A DNA stretch of 64,000 nucleotides from CAYSRJ01 sp964521865. Lineage in GTDB: Bacteria > Spirochaetota > B62-G9 > DRHN01. The stretch covers positions 62,001-126,000 of the forward strand of contig CAZFTJ010000008.1 of the NCBI GenBank assembly GCA_964521865.1. The letters are read 5' to 3'. Shown piece after piece: positions 16,621 to 24,605 of this stretch; within the stretch, counting starts at the first letter, position 1; every line of letters starts with the position of its first letter. The notes under the pieces were generated by a model. It saw nothing but the letters and a program-made list of their open reading frames with translations, did no database searches and had not been told where the DNA came from. The position numbers and the translations under genes are program-made.

Positions 16621-17166
16621 CTATTCGTTACCAACCAGGTCCCCCAAAATATTTTCCAATTGCCCCCTGGTGAAAGTTTGGTCCGTGCCCATCTTTGCCG
16701 GAACGAGCGGCTGGCCTGGCAGTTCATAGGCGATGAAACCGTGGCCAGTCGCCTTATGGCAGGTATTGCAGCTGTTGACCATGTCGTCAAAATCGTTCTG
16801 GAAGGTTCTGAAATCCTGATTCACAATGTCCCGAGCCAGTGGCTTCAAGCTATTTTTCTCAAAAGCCTTGAGTAAACGAGCCCTCTTGGGACGTGTCGTC
16901 TCACCGACTTCCTGGATTTCCACCGCCTCCTTGAGCTGATAGGCGGCCATGCCCCAATTATTAGCCTTTGCCGCATAATACATGTTGCCCATACGGTTAC
17001 CATACTCGATCATCACCGTGCCCAGTCCAGGCTGAATGCCGGCGAGTGCATCGAACTTTTTGTCCGGCGTTCCCGCAAGCCATGAAGAATCCGCAAAGGT
17101 GAGCAGAGCTACACCTCCAATAAGGACGACGCTCAACACTGCTACCAGAACCAATTTTTTAACCAT
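16621..17166 (-). CDS. secreted c-type cytochrome, single haem site
   Basis: 181 residues from ATG 17166, which has GGGAGGA eight bases upstream; an earlier in-frame ATG at 17238 lacks such a site and would bury the signal peptide. Residues 1-26 form a Sec signal (lysines, then a long hydrophobic core ending before DSS). One haem-attachment motif, CNTCH, lies at 133-137. The region before it is helical and resembles the helical-bundle cytochrome c' type arrangement with the haem site near the C-terminus, though this is only by shape. It would act in the periplasm as an electron carrier. No oxidase or cytochrome maturation genes are nearby. It may be a transferred gene together with the next two. 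Confidence 0.8.
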   Translation of the reverse strand: MVKKLVLVAVLSVVLIGGVALLTFADSSWLAGTPDKKFDALAGIQPGLGTVMIEYGNRMGNMYYAAKANNWGMAAYQLKEAVEIQEVGETTRPKRARLLKAFEKNSLKPLARDIVNQDFRTFQNDFDDMVNSCNTCHKATGHGFIAYELPGQPLVPAKMGTDQTFTRGQLENILGDLVGNE

Positions 17167-17528
17167 TTGAAAATCCTCCCTCTTCTCTAAATGTTTAGAA
17201 TTTGCTCTTCCTTGCTTCTGGAATTGCATCGGTAACATGCAATAGCCTGTTTACGAATTAACCCATGTCGCATCTACCTGAAGATCCCTATCCCATAAAC
17301 AATCCCTCCTTTCCAATTACACTTCACAACAAGGTAACCTGCTGTGATTCATGGCAGTTTATGCACGCTCTTTCTTCCAGACAAGAACATATAATGAGTA
17401 GAACATCAATACCTGCCAATTTCATAATTTTGAAAAGTACCACAATGTGGTATTTTTTTCAATAGAAATGTTGAATAAAAAATGCCAAATTTTAATTTTT
17501 TCATTCGATGTAGATTGGAGTTGTTTCA
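17167..17528. other. intergenic stretch, no gene seen
   Basis: This gap between the divergent cytochrome and small ORF should hold both promoters. I see no convincing coding frame; the last 130 bases are rich in A and T, with no clear consensus promoter. Confidence 0.5.
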
Positions 17529-17672
17529 ATGAGGGTCTTGACTAAACAGGCAAAAAAGAAGACTTCCATTGATCGACGCTTTATATTAAAAAGGGAAAAA
17601 CCCTCAGACACTGAAAGGAATACGTTTAAGAGATTCCGTTTATCCTTTTGGAATTATGAAGAAAAACAATGA
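17529..17672 (+). CDS. small basic protein of 47 residues, coupled to the next gene
   Basis: ATG 17529 follows TTGGAG (17513-17518) and opens a 47-codon frame full of Lys and Arg. Its stop TGA (17670-17672) overlaps the ATG of the helix-turn-helix gene (17669), the usual arrangement for translational coupling. I recognise no family. Either a real small protein or a leader whose translation drives the downstream gene. Confidence 0.45.
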   Translation: MRVLTKQAKKKTSIDRRFILKREKPSDTERNTFKRFRLSFWNYEEKQ

Positions 17673-18094
17673 ATGCAGCTGAATTCCACTTTATTCGTCA
17701 GAGACTTCAAAAAACTCAGAAAGATATGTCTTGTCTTCTGGGTATATCGCTCAAGGCAGTTCAGAGCTTTGAACAGGGGTGGCGGAAAATTCCTGGTTAT
17801 GTGGAGCGCCAGGCTTTATTTTTACTTGCTATGAAGATGAGAAATCGTAGGCAGGTCGCTCCATGCTGGGAGATACGGCGCTGCCATCCTCGAATGAGGG
17901 AAGCCTGTCCTGCCTGGGAATTTAAAAGCGGTGATCTCTGCTGGTTTATCAATGGCACGATTTGTCAGGGAAAACCTCAAATGAACTGGAGTCAAAAAAT
18001 GGATTTATGTAAGAAATGTAAGGTCTTTACTTCCTTCATGAAACATTGGGGGTTTCCGCAATACGAAAAGAACCGTGATTCACATTGTGACTGA
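17669..18094 (+). CDS. helix-turn-helix protein with a cysteine-rich two-CW domain
   Basis: 141 residues. Residues 8-50 look like a degenerate Cro/XRE helix-turn-helix ('KDMSCLLGISLKAVQSFEQG'). The rest is a cysteine-rich block with two C-W pairs ('APCWEIRRC', 'ACPAW', 'DLCWFINGTIC', 'DLCKKCKVF'), the arrangement known as the two-CW domain, found largely in anaerobic proteobacteria and relatives and presumed to bind metal. It may sense redox or metals and regulate the adjacent cytochrome; that link is only positional. Confidence 0.7.
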   Translation: MNAAEFHFIRQRLQKTQKDMSCLLGISLKAVQSFEQGWRKIPGYVERQALFLLAMKMRNRRQVAPCWEIRRCHPRMREACPAWEFKSGDLCWFINGTICQGKPQMNWSQKMDLCKKCKVFTSFMKHWGFPQYEKNRDSHCD

Positions 18095-18177
18095 CCTCAG
18101 GCAGTATTCTCCGAGGTAACGATACAGGTCTTGACACCCCGATCCCTCCTGAGAAAAGATCTCCACAGATAAATCTC

Positions 18178-18207
18178 TTGACATAATATCAGCACAAGGT
18201 GTATGGT
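18178..18207 (+). promoter_or_regulatory. putative sigma-70 promoter of the betaine/choline transporter operon
   Basis: TTGACA, an 18-base spacer and TATGGT lie about 175 bases upstream of the binding-protein gene. The -35 is perfect, the -10 fair. Confidence 0.5.
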
Positions 18208-18380
18208 CGAATAAAGGGAGACTCTTTTAATAAATACACTTCTGATTACGTATGAAAAATACTTCCGCCCGGCGGATTTTTTTCGCGAATAAAAACCAGC
18301 GCACAATATTGTCCGATTGATTGGATCAACAATCTGTACATCTGAGGGTGTTCTTCAAATATTAAATGAAGGAGGTTAGT

Positions 18381-19385
18381 ATGTTGAAAAAGATCCTGCT
18401 TGTCGTCATGATGATGTCTCTCGTCATGTGCATCTTTGCCGGGGGACAGAAGGAGAAACCGGCAGAACCGACTCCAGCCAAAGCCGAGGAAAAGGCTGCC
18501 ACGGCGGAAAAAGGGCCGAAGGGGTCGGGGATTCCCTACAGGCCGCCGATCAACATCGGAACCAAGAACTTTACCGAACAGTTCGTTGTCGGAAATCTCA
18601 TGGCCATTCTCCTTAAGGATCGGGGTTTTGATGTAGAGCTGAAAACCGGTATGTCAAGCACAGTTCTCAGGGAAGCGATGGAAAACGGAGACATAGACCT
18701 TTGCATGGATTATACCGGAACTCTCTGGCTGACCTACACGGGCCATGAATTCAAGGGTGAATCTCCCGAGGAAATGTATCAAAAGACGAAGGAAAGCGAG
18801 GCGGAGCGCGGCCTCGTTTGGTTGGATCCGATCTGGTGCAACAACACCTATGCCATTGCCGTGACCAGTGAGTTTTCCAAAGCGAACGGCATAAAAACCC
18901 TGTCGGACTTCGCTAAATACGTGAATGATAAAAAGGGTGAAGTGCCATTTGCGAGTGATTTCGAATTCTACTCTCGACCCGATGGTATTCTTGGTCTGCA
19001 GGTGCACTATGGTTTCGCTTTCAAGCCCGACTATGTGACAACCGTACTGCCGGGTCTGACCTTTGAGTACCTGGCCGATGGGAGGAGTGTTGCAGCAATG
19101 GTGTTCGGAACAGATGCAAGCGTGGTCAAGTACAATTGGGTGGTGCTCCAGGACGACAAGAACTTCTGGCCCCCCTATGATCTGGCTCCTTATACCCGTA
19201 AGGAGGTTCTCGATGCAAATCCAGGTCTCGAAGATGCGCTCGGGGACCTGGTCGCAGCCTTCCCGGACGATCCGGTCGGTGCACGCAAGGAGATGACTGC
19301 GCTCAATGCAAAGGTCGATATCGATCTCATGGAGCCGGAAGACGCGGCAAAGGAATGGCTCGAGAACAAGGGGTTGATCCACTAG
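18381..19385 (+). CDS. OpuCC/YehZ-type choline or glycine-betaine binding protein
   Basis: 334 residues from ATG 18381 with GGAGG at 18371-18375. The signal sequence ends in FAGGQKEK, a start of mature binding proteins common in spirochaetes; a Lys/Glu/Ala-rich linker follows. The domain begins at 'INIGTKNFTEQFVVGNLMA' and continues with 'GDIDLCMDYTGT', both hallmarks of the OpuCC/OsmX/YehZ group. It would capture betaine, choline or a similar quaternary amine in the periplasm and deliver it to the permeases at 19629 and 21432. Position as first gene of the operon, followed by a hairpin, fits higher expression than the permease genes. Ligand not determinable from sequence. Confidence 0.88.
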   Translation: MLKKILLVVMMMSLVMCIFAGGQKEKPAEPTPAKAEEKAATAEKGPKGSGIPYRPPINIGTKNFTEQFVVGNLMAILLKDRGFDVELKTGMSSTVLREAMENGDIDLCMDYTGTLWLTYTGHEFKGESPEEMYQKTKESEAERGLVWLDPIWCNNTYAIAVTSEFSKANGIKTLSDFAKYVNDKKGEVPFASDFEFYSRPDGILGLQVHYGFAFKPDYVTTVLPGLTFEYLADGRSVAAMVFGTDASVVKYNWVVLQDDKNFWPPYDLAPYTRKEVLDANPGLEDALGDLVAAFPDDPVGARKEMTALNAKVDIDLMEPEDAAKEWLENKGLIH

Positions 19386-19449
19386 TTATCCAGTTCTTCG
19401 ATGTTTTTTACACCTCGGACGTTTTTACATTAAGAACTTTCTCATTGGG

Positions 19450-19484
19450 ACTCCCTCGACCGCATCCGCGCGGTCGACGGGAGT
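19450..19484. promoter_or_regulatory. long hairpin between binding-protein and permease genes
   Basis: ACTCCCTCGACCGC pairs with GCGGTCGACGGGAGT (14 bp with one bulged G, six-base loop). No U-run follows. Likely stabilises the upstream message or attenuates read-through into the permease genes. Confidence 0.6.
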
Positions 19485-19628
19485 AACCCGGGTACGCACC
19501 TATTTGGTAAAGAACGATGCGGATGGTGCTTGTACGGATTCCACGATCAGTTTCGATGCAGGATGTACGTAAATGGACCAGCCGGTGTATTACACGGATG
19601 GAAAACCATGAGAGGAGAGTAACGACGT

Positions 19629-20312
19629 ATGTGGGCTCAAACCTTAAACTACCTGTTGTCACACTCTGACAAGGTTCTGGAATGGACTCTCCAGCACCTG
19701 TACATCATTCTCGTTGCCAATGCAATCGCAGCAGTGCTCGGCATTGTGATCGGCATTTATATCGCCGGCAAGGGGAGAGAGCAACTTGCCGATACGGTCA
19801 TATATCTTGCAAGCATTATGATGACCATCCCTTCGCTGGCGCTCTACGGTATTCTCATGGGGATACTGAGTGCTCTGACCCTTCCCTCCATCGGCTTTCT
19901 TCCCGTTGTTATCGCCCTTGTCCTCTACGGTCTGCTTCCCATCATCCGCAACACCCATACGGCGATCAGGGAGGTGGATCCCGCAATGATAGAAGCGGGT
20001 CGGGGTATGGGCATGAGTGAAGCGAAGATCCTGCTCAAGGTAAAGCTTCCGCTTGCCGTTCCCGTGATAATGGCCGGGTTGCGGCAGGCAATCGTTATGA
20101 ACATCGGTATTGCGGCTATCGGTTCATACATCGGAGCCGGAGGACTGGGTCAACCCATATTCCGGGGGATTGCAAATTACAGGGTCGATCTCATTCTGGT
20201 AGGTGCGATATTCGTCTCCCTGTTAGCCATTGTGGTGGATATCATTATGGGCAGGGTTGAACGTTTAACCACTCCGAAAGGTCTCAGAATCAGGGGAAGA
20301 ATCAATGATTAA
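19629..20312 (+). CDS. OpuC-type ABC transporter permease 1
   Basis: 227 residues with about five or six membrane helices and the cytoplasmic EAA-type loop 'EAGRGMGMSEAKILLKVKLP' that docks on the ATPase. The C-terminal 'IGSYIGAGGLGQPIFRGI' is typical of OpuCB/YehY-like permeases. It overlaps the ATPase gene by eight bases. Partner of the second, different permease at 21432, so the channel is a heterodimer as in OpuC and OsmVWXY. Confidence 0.9.
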   Translation: MWAQTLNYLLSHSDKVLEWTLQHLYIILVANAIAAVLGIVIGIYIAGKGREQLADTVIYLASIMMTIPSLALYGILMGILSALTLPSIGFLPVVIALVLYGLLPIIRNTHTAIREVDPAMIEAGRGMGMSEAKILLKVKLPLAVPVIMAGLRQAIVMNIGIAAIGSYIGAGGLGQPIFRGIANYRVDLILVGAIFVSLLAIVVDIIMGRVERLTTPKGLRIRGRIND

Positions 20313-21435
20313 ACTGGAAAACGTTTCAAAAGTGTTTGCCGACGGGACGCAGGCCGTCAAGAACCTGACGCTCGAGATACAAAATGGTGAGTTTTGTGTC
20401 TTTCTTGGTCCCTCCGGATGCGGTAAAACCACGAGTATGAAGATGATAAATCGCCTCATCCCCATGACTTCGGGTAACATTTACGTCGACGAAGTCGATG
20501 TCATGAAGCTCGATCCTAATGAGCTGCGGCAGGGAATCGGATACGCCATTCAGAATATAGGACTTTTTCCCCATCTGACGGTCGAAGAGAACATTGCGAC
20601 CGTACCCCTCCTGAAAAAGTGGCCGAAGGCTAAATGTCACGACCGCGCCGCTGAGTTGCTCGAGCTGGTGGGAATGGATCCGGGGACTTTCCTCGATCGA
20701 TACCCGAGTGAGCTGTCAGGCGGCCAGCAGCAGCGGGTTGGCGTGGCCCGATGTCTGGGTGCGGATCCTCCAATACTGCTGATGGATGAACCTTTCGGCG
20801 CAATCGATCCAATCACACGCGCCAAGCTGCAGGATGAGTTTTTGAAAATACAGTCGAAGATCAAGAAGACCATTGCATTCGTGACCCATGACATAAACGA
20901 GGCGATTAAGATGGGCGACAAGATCGCTCTGCTTCGCAAGGGAGAGCTGGTGCAATACAGCGATCCTTCAACTCTTCTCAACGAACCGGCAAACGAATTC
21001 GTGCGCAACTTCGTCGGTGCCGACAGGATTCTGAAGGGTATGCGCCTCTACCGCGCCGGGGATGTGATGCAGGACGCCGCTCTCCTGGTCAAGGAGGAGG
21101 ACAACCCTGCGAAGGTGAAGGAGCGTATGAAACAGCACATGCTGAAATGGGCTATGCTCGTGGACAGACAGAAACGCTTTCTGGGGTGGATTACATATGA
21201 AGATATAAAGGGCGGCAAGCCGCTGAGGGAAATCATGGTCCCGCCGGCGGTAACGACGTCTCCCGATACCCCCCTGAACGAGGCACTTTCCATGATGCTC
21301 AACAGTGCAATCGGGAATCTGGCGGTACTCGATGAACGGGGAATGCTGCTTGGCGTGCTCACCTTTGAGATAATTCGAGCTATACTCGGTCAGGAGCACC
21401 TCGAGAAAAAATCGGGCGGGAGGACACAACAATGA
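20305..21435 (+). CDS. OpuC-type ABC transporter ATPase with CBS domains
   Basis: 376 residues: ATPase with Walker A GPSGCGKTT near residues 34-42, signature 'LSGGQQQRVGVARCL' near 138, Walker B 'ILLMDEPFGAID', H-loop 'VTHD', then a C-terminal region (about 240-370) with a CBS-like pair, as in OpuCA, where it senses ionic strength or c-di-AMP. Energises uptake with the two flanking permeases. Overlaps both neighbours by four to eight bases. The CBS region suggests osmotic control. Confidence 0.92.
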   Translation: MIKLENVSKVFADGTQAVKNLTLEIQNGEFCVFLGPSGCGKTTSMKMINRLIPMTSGNIYVDEVDVMKLDPNELRQGIGYAIQNIGLFPHLTVEENIATVPLLKKWPKAKCHDRAAELLELVGMDPGTFLDRYPSELSGGQQQRVGVARCLGADPPILLMDEPFGAIDPITRAKLQDEFLKIQSKIKKTIAFVTHDINEAIKMGDKIALLRKGELVQYSDPSTLLNEPANEFVRNFVGADRILKGMRLYRAGDVMQDAALLVKEEDNPAKVKERMKQHMLKWAMLVDRQKRFLGWITYEDIKGGKPLREIMVPPAVTTSPDTPLNEALSMMLNSAIGNLAVLDERGMLLGVLTFEIIRAILGQEHLEKKSGGRTQQ

Positions 21436-22169
21436 GAAAGTACATTATCCTGGGTATGCTCCTTGCGGTGCTGCTGGGTTTGACTATCTGGATGACCAGC
21501 CTGGGTTCAGTCGGTATTTTCAAGATGGCTCCACCGATGAAAGTTCTGAGCGCCACGGTGCGGCACCTTCAGATTGTCGGGGCTGCTGAGCTGCTGGCAA
21601 TTGCCATCGGTATACCCATCGGCTTTCTCAGCACCAGACAGGCCATGCGTTTTATATCCCCCGTTCTCATAGGAGGAGCAAATGTGGGGCAGACCATACC
21701 AACCCTTGCTTTTATCGGTATTGCAGGGGCCGTGCTGGGTATGGGTTACAAAGCGGCGGTGATCGCTCTGTTTGTATACGGGATGCTTCCTATTATTCGA
21801 AATACCTACGCCGGAGTACGCTCCGTAGACCCCGTTGTCAAAGAAGCTGCACGCGGCATGGGTATGCCCAAGTGGCGGGTCACGACCAGGGTGGAGTTGA
21901 GGCTGGCCATGCCGGTCATTCTAGCTGGAGTCAGAACTTCGACAGTTGTGAACGTGGGTACTGCGGCGGTAGCCGGAATGATCGGGGCGGGAGGACTGGG
22001 CGAGCTGATCGTAACGGGTATTGCCGTACGGGTCGTCCAGCTCATATTTCAGGGTGCTGCTCCCACGGCTGCCTTGGCAGTCATACTCGATGCGATTATC
22101 GGCGGCATCGAGAGCTGGATTACACCTCGCGGTCTCAAAGTGCTCAAAGCTGCGCAGTGGCAGCAGTGA
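21432..22169 (+). CDS. OpuC-type ABC transporter permease 2
   Basis: 245 residues, N-terminal hydrophobic helix plus about five more, with the ATPase-docking loop 'EAARGMGMPKWRVTTRVELR' and the C-terminal 'AGMIGAGGLGELIVTGIAV'. Distinct from the permease at 19629, giving a two-permease transporter. ATGA overlap with the ATPase gene. Its end faces the truncated dehydrogenase gene 62 bases away. Confidence 0.9.
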   Translation: MRKYIILGMLLAVLLGLTIWMTSLGSVGIFKMAPPMKVLSATVRHLQIVGAAELLAIAIGIPIGFLSTRQAMRFISPVLIGGANVGQTIPTLAFIGIAGAVLGMGYKAAVIALFVYGMLPIIRNTYAGVRSVDPVVKEAARGMGMPKWRVTTRVELRLAMPVILAGVRTSTVVNVGTAAVAGMIGAGGLGELIVTGIAVRVVQLIFQGAAPTAALAVILDAIIGGIESWITPRGLKVLKAAQWQQ

Positions 22170-22230
22170 TTATACAGAGCACGCATTTGAATGAGTTATT
22201 TCATGTGCAGGGTGCAGGTATCAGGTGAGC

Positions 22231-22686
22231 TCATCTTATTGTACTCTCTTTTATGCGTTTTTCACTGTCCGGAATAACAGCCCACGGCGATATCTCCCTT
22301 CCCGTTCCCGCGGTAGTCGGTATGGCGACAAGAAAATCGATACGAGCCTCCTGGACGGCTGTTTTTGCAACATCTATCCTTGATCCTCCTCCCAGGGCAA
22401 CAACAGCATCACTGTGCAACTCTCCGCACATGAAAACGCATTTCCGTACGTAGTGAATGTCGGGATTGGGAACAACGCTGTCAAAGACCTCCACCAGTTC
22501 GCTGCCGCTCACACGGAGCGCATCGTCGATCATCTCCACTGTCCCGTCATTCCACGGCTCCCCGGTGGTCACGATAAGAACGCTTTTCGGCATCTCGATA
22601 CCCGATTTCATGATCTCCTCTAAGATCCTTCGAGCTGCATATCGGCCGAAGACCACACAAGTTGACATACTAAACTCATAGCTCAT
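22231..22686 (-). pseudogene. truncated iron-containing alcohol dehydrogenase
   Basis: 151 residues equal to the N-terminal nucleotide-binding domain only. 'DAVVALGGGSRIDVAKTA' is the cofactor loop and 'VAIPTTAGTGREISPWAVI' the following conserved block; the family is normally about 380 residues and the metal-binding Asp/His residues of the second domain are absent. The frame stops after 'KESTIR' and no continuation in any frame was found before the transporter operon. The start overlaps the end of the AOR gene by 11 bases, so it was the last gene of that operon. Probably inactive. Confidence 0.75.
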
Positions 22687-24532
22687 CCAACCCCACCTCT
22701 CTCAGTTTCCTCTTAGTGGGAATTCCTTCCTCATCCCAGCCCCGGTATCGATAGTACTCGTTCAGCATCTTCCCGAGATGAGGGAGATACTCACGCAAGA
22801 CCCCTTCATCTTTCGCGGAGGTAAGCAATCGGGGAGGGAGGGTATCGTCCTTCCTTCCGATACCGCACCGGCAGTTGAACAGACGTTTGAGCGTGAATAT
22901 ACGATCGCCGGTCATCATGAGGCCGTTCAGGTCCGCGTCCCGGCCGGTCACGTATGAGAGGAGCTGAGCCAGATGATGGGCCCGAATTCCGCCGTAGATG
23001 CTGAACTTGCAGATTTTCAGGGAATCGAACAGAGCCATGAGATTCTGCATTTTCGCAACCAGCGTTCCCTTGCCTTCGTCCACGTGGGGATCTGCACAGA
23101 CGTCGTATCCGAGCTCAGGCATGGTTATCCATCCTTCCAGTGGATGGGAGTATGCCTGAAGATGGCAGGCGCCTCTGTTGGAGGTAGCGTAACCCAGGGC
23201 CAGGCTTCCGAAGGCTCGAGGATCGTGGGCCGGAAGCTCGAGGCCCTTAACGTGCATCGCAAACTCCCGTGCGCGTCCTCCAATACTTTCAGCCGCGCTT
23301 CGCACACCTTCACCGAGGAGGTTTCCCAATACTCCGGTTCGAGTACCGATCCGCCGCACCATCTCAACCATCGCCTCTGCATTACCCCATGAGAGATCGA
23401 CGCCGTTAGTTTCATTTCTGTCTATAAGTCCTTTTTCAAACGCCTCCATGGCAAAGGCAATCGCCCCGCCGACAGAGATTGTATCCATCCCCAGGCGGTT
23501 GCACAGATCGTTGGCAAAGGTTATCGCCTCGAGATCATCGATCAGGCAGAGCGATCCAAGCGTACCCACGGTCTCGTGCTCAGCTGCCGCACCGTCCACT
23601 CCCGCGTATCTCCCTGCAGCGATTTTTACCTCTTTGCCGCATCCAATCACGCAGGTTTTACAGAAGTAATCGCCGCTGTATATGCTTTCCTTCATGGCGG
23701 TCCCACAGACCCTTTCCGCTCCCTGCGGCCATCTTGCCTGAAGCCAGTTTTTAATGGGCAGATCGCCCATCTCCTCCAGGGCTTCTACAGATCCGCTTGT
23801 GCCGAACCCTCTGAGATCCTCTGTATATTTCACCATATCCGGCACCAGCCGTCGTATTGCGCCCATCAGGGCACTCCTGGAAGCGATTGGCGGCTCTTCG
23901 TCACCCTTCACCGCTATTGCTTTGAGTTTCTTGTACCCCATCACCGCACCGAGCCCGCATCGCCCCGCAGCTCGTGCATTACGCCCATCGTGCATGATGG
24001 AGGAAAGTTTGACCAGCGATTCTCCGGACGGACCGATACATGAAACCGATGCTTCCTCATCGGTTTGCCCCCTGACGAGAACATCGACCTCATAGGTGTC
24101 TCTTCCCCAGAGAAGACCGGCGTCACGTATCTCGGCGGTTCGATTATGAATCCAGAGATACACGGGGCTTGAGGAGGCACCCGTTATCACGATTCCGTCG
24201 AATCCGGCTCTTTTCAGGGAATGGCCCCAGGTTCCGCCTACGTCGCTTTCACCCCAGATGCCGGTCAGGGGTGATTTGGAGGCTACGGAGTGCCGTCCGG
24301 AGGTCGGTATTACTGTTCCCGTATACGGACCGGTGGTAAATACCAGGAGATTGTCCCGGGAAAGAGGAGGGATTTGTACCGGTAATTCCGTGGAAATGAT
24401 CCAGGCAGCGAGACCGCTTCCGCCCAGGTATGTTTCGTATACTGCATCACCGGGTGAGTCCACTTCAAGGCTTCCCGTGCTCAAATCTACACGCAACAAT
24501 CTGCCAGTGTACCCGTTCGGCATGATATTCAT
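22676..24532 (-). CDS. aldehyde:ferredoxin oxidoreductase family (tungsten/molybdopterin)
   Basis: 618 residues, normal family length. N-terminal 'GRLLRVDLSTGSLEVDS' and 'LGGSGLAAWII' bind the pterin cofactor, 'YFCKTCVIGCGKEV' and the C-terminal 'NCRCGIGRKDD' supply the four cysteines of the [4Fe-4S] cluster, and 'DGAAAEHETVGTLGS' is a conserved central block. Such enzymes oxidise aldehydes to acids and reduce ferredoxin in the anaerobic cytoplasm. Between a methyltransferase-like and an alcohol-dehydrogenase-like gene it may process an aldehyde from an amino-alcohol such as choline; substrate unproven. Confidence 0.92.
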   Translation of the reverse strand: MNIMPNGYTGRLLRVDLSTGSLEVDSPGDAVYETYLGGSGLAAWIISTELPVQIPPLSRDNLLVFTTGPYTGTVIPTSGRHSVASKSPLTGIWGESDVGGTWGHSLKRAGFDGIVITGASSSPVYLWIHNRTAEIRDAGLLWGRDTYEVDVLVRGQTDEEASVSCIGPSGESLVKLSSIMHDGRNARAAGRCGLGAVMGYKKLKAIAVKGDEEPPIASRSALMGAIRRLVPDMVKYTEDLRGFGTSGSVEALEEMGDLPIKNWLQARWPQGAERVCGTAMKESIYSGDYFCKTCVIGCGKEVKIAAGRYAGVDGAAAEHETVGTLGSLCLIDDLEAITFANDLCNRLGMDTISVGGAIAFAMEAFEKGLIDRNETNGVDLSWGNAEAMVEMVRRIGTRTGVLGNLLGEGVRSAAESIGGRAREFAMHVKGLELPAHDPRAFGSLALGYATSNRGACHLQAYSHPLEGWITMPELGYDVCADPHVDEGKGTLVAKMQNLMALFDSLKICKFSIYGGIRAHHLAQLLSYVTGRDADLNGLMMTGDRIFTLKRLFNCRCGIGRKDDTLPPRLLTSAKDEGVLREYLPHLGKMLNEYYRYRGWDEEGIPTKRKLREVGLDEL

Positions 24533-24605
24533 CCATATTCAGCCATGGATCGCTCTTGTGGCGCACTACGTGTAAAATCGGGGAGATGCGAGCTCCGGGT
24601 TGTCC

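Noticed and set aside
23576..24043. Plus-strand open frame of 155 codons
   Set aside because: Antisense to the aldehyde:ferredoxin oxidoreductase, without ribosome site or recognisable family.
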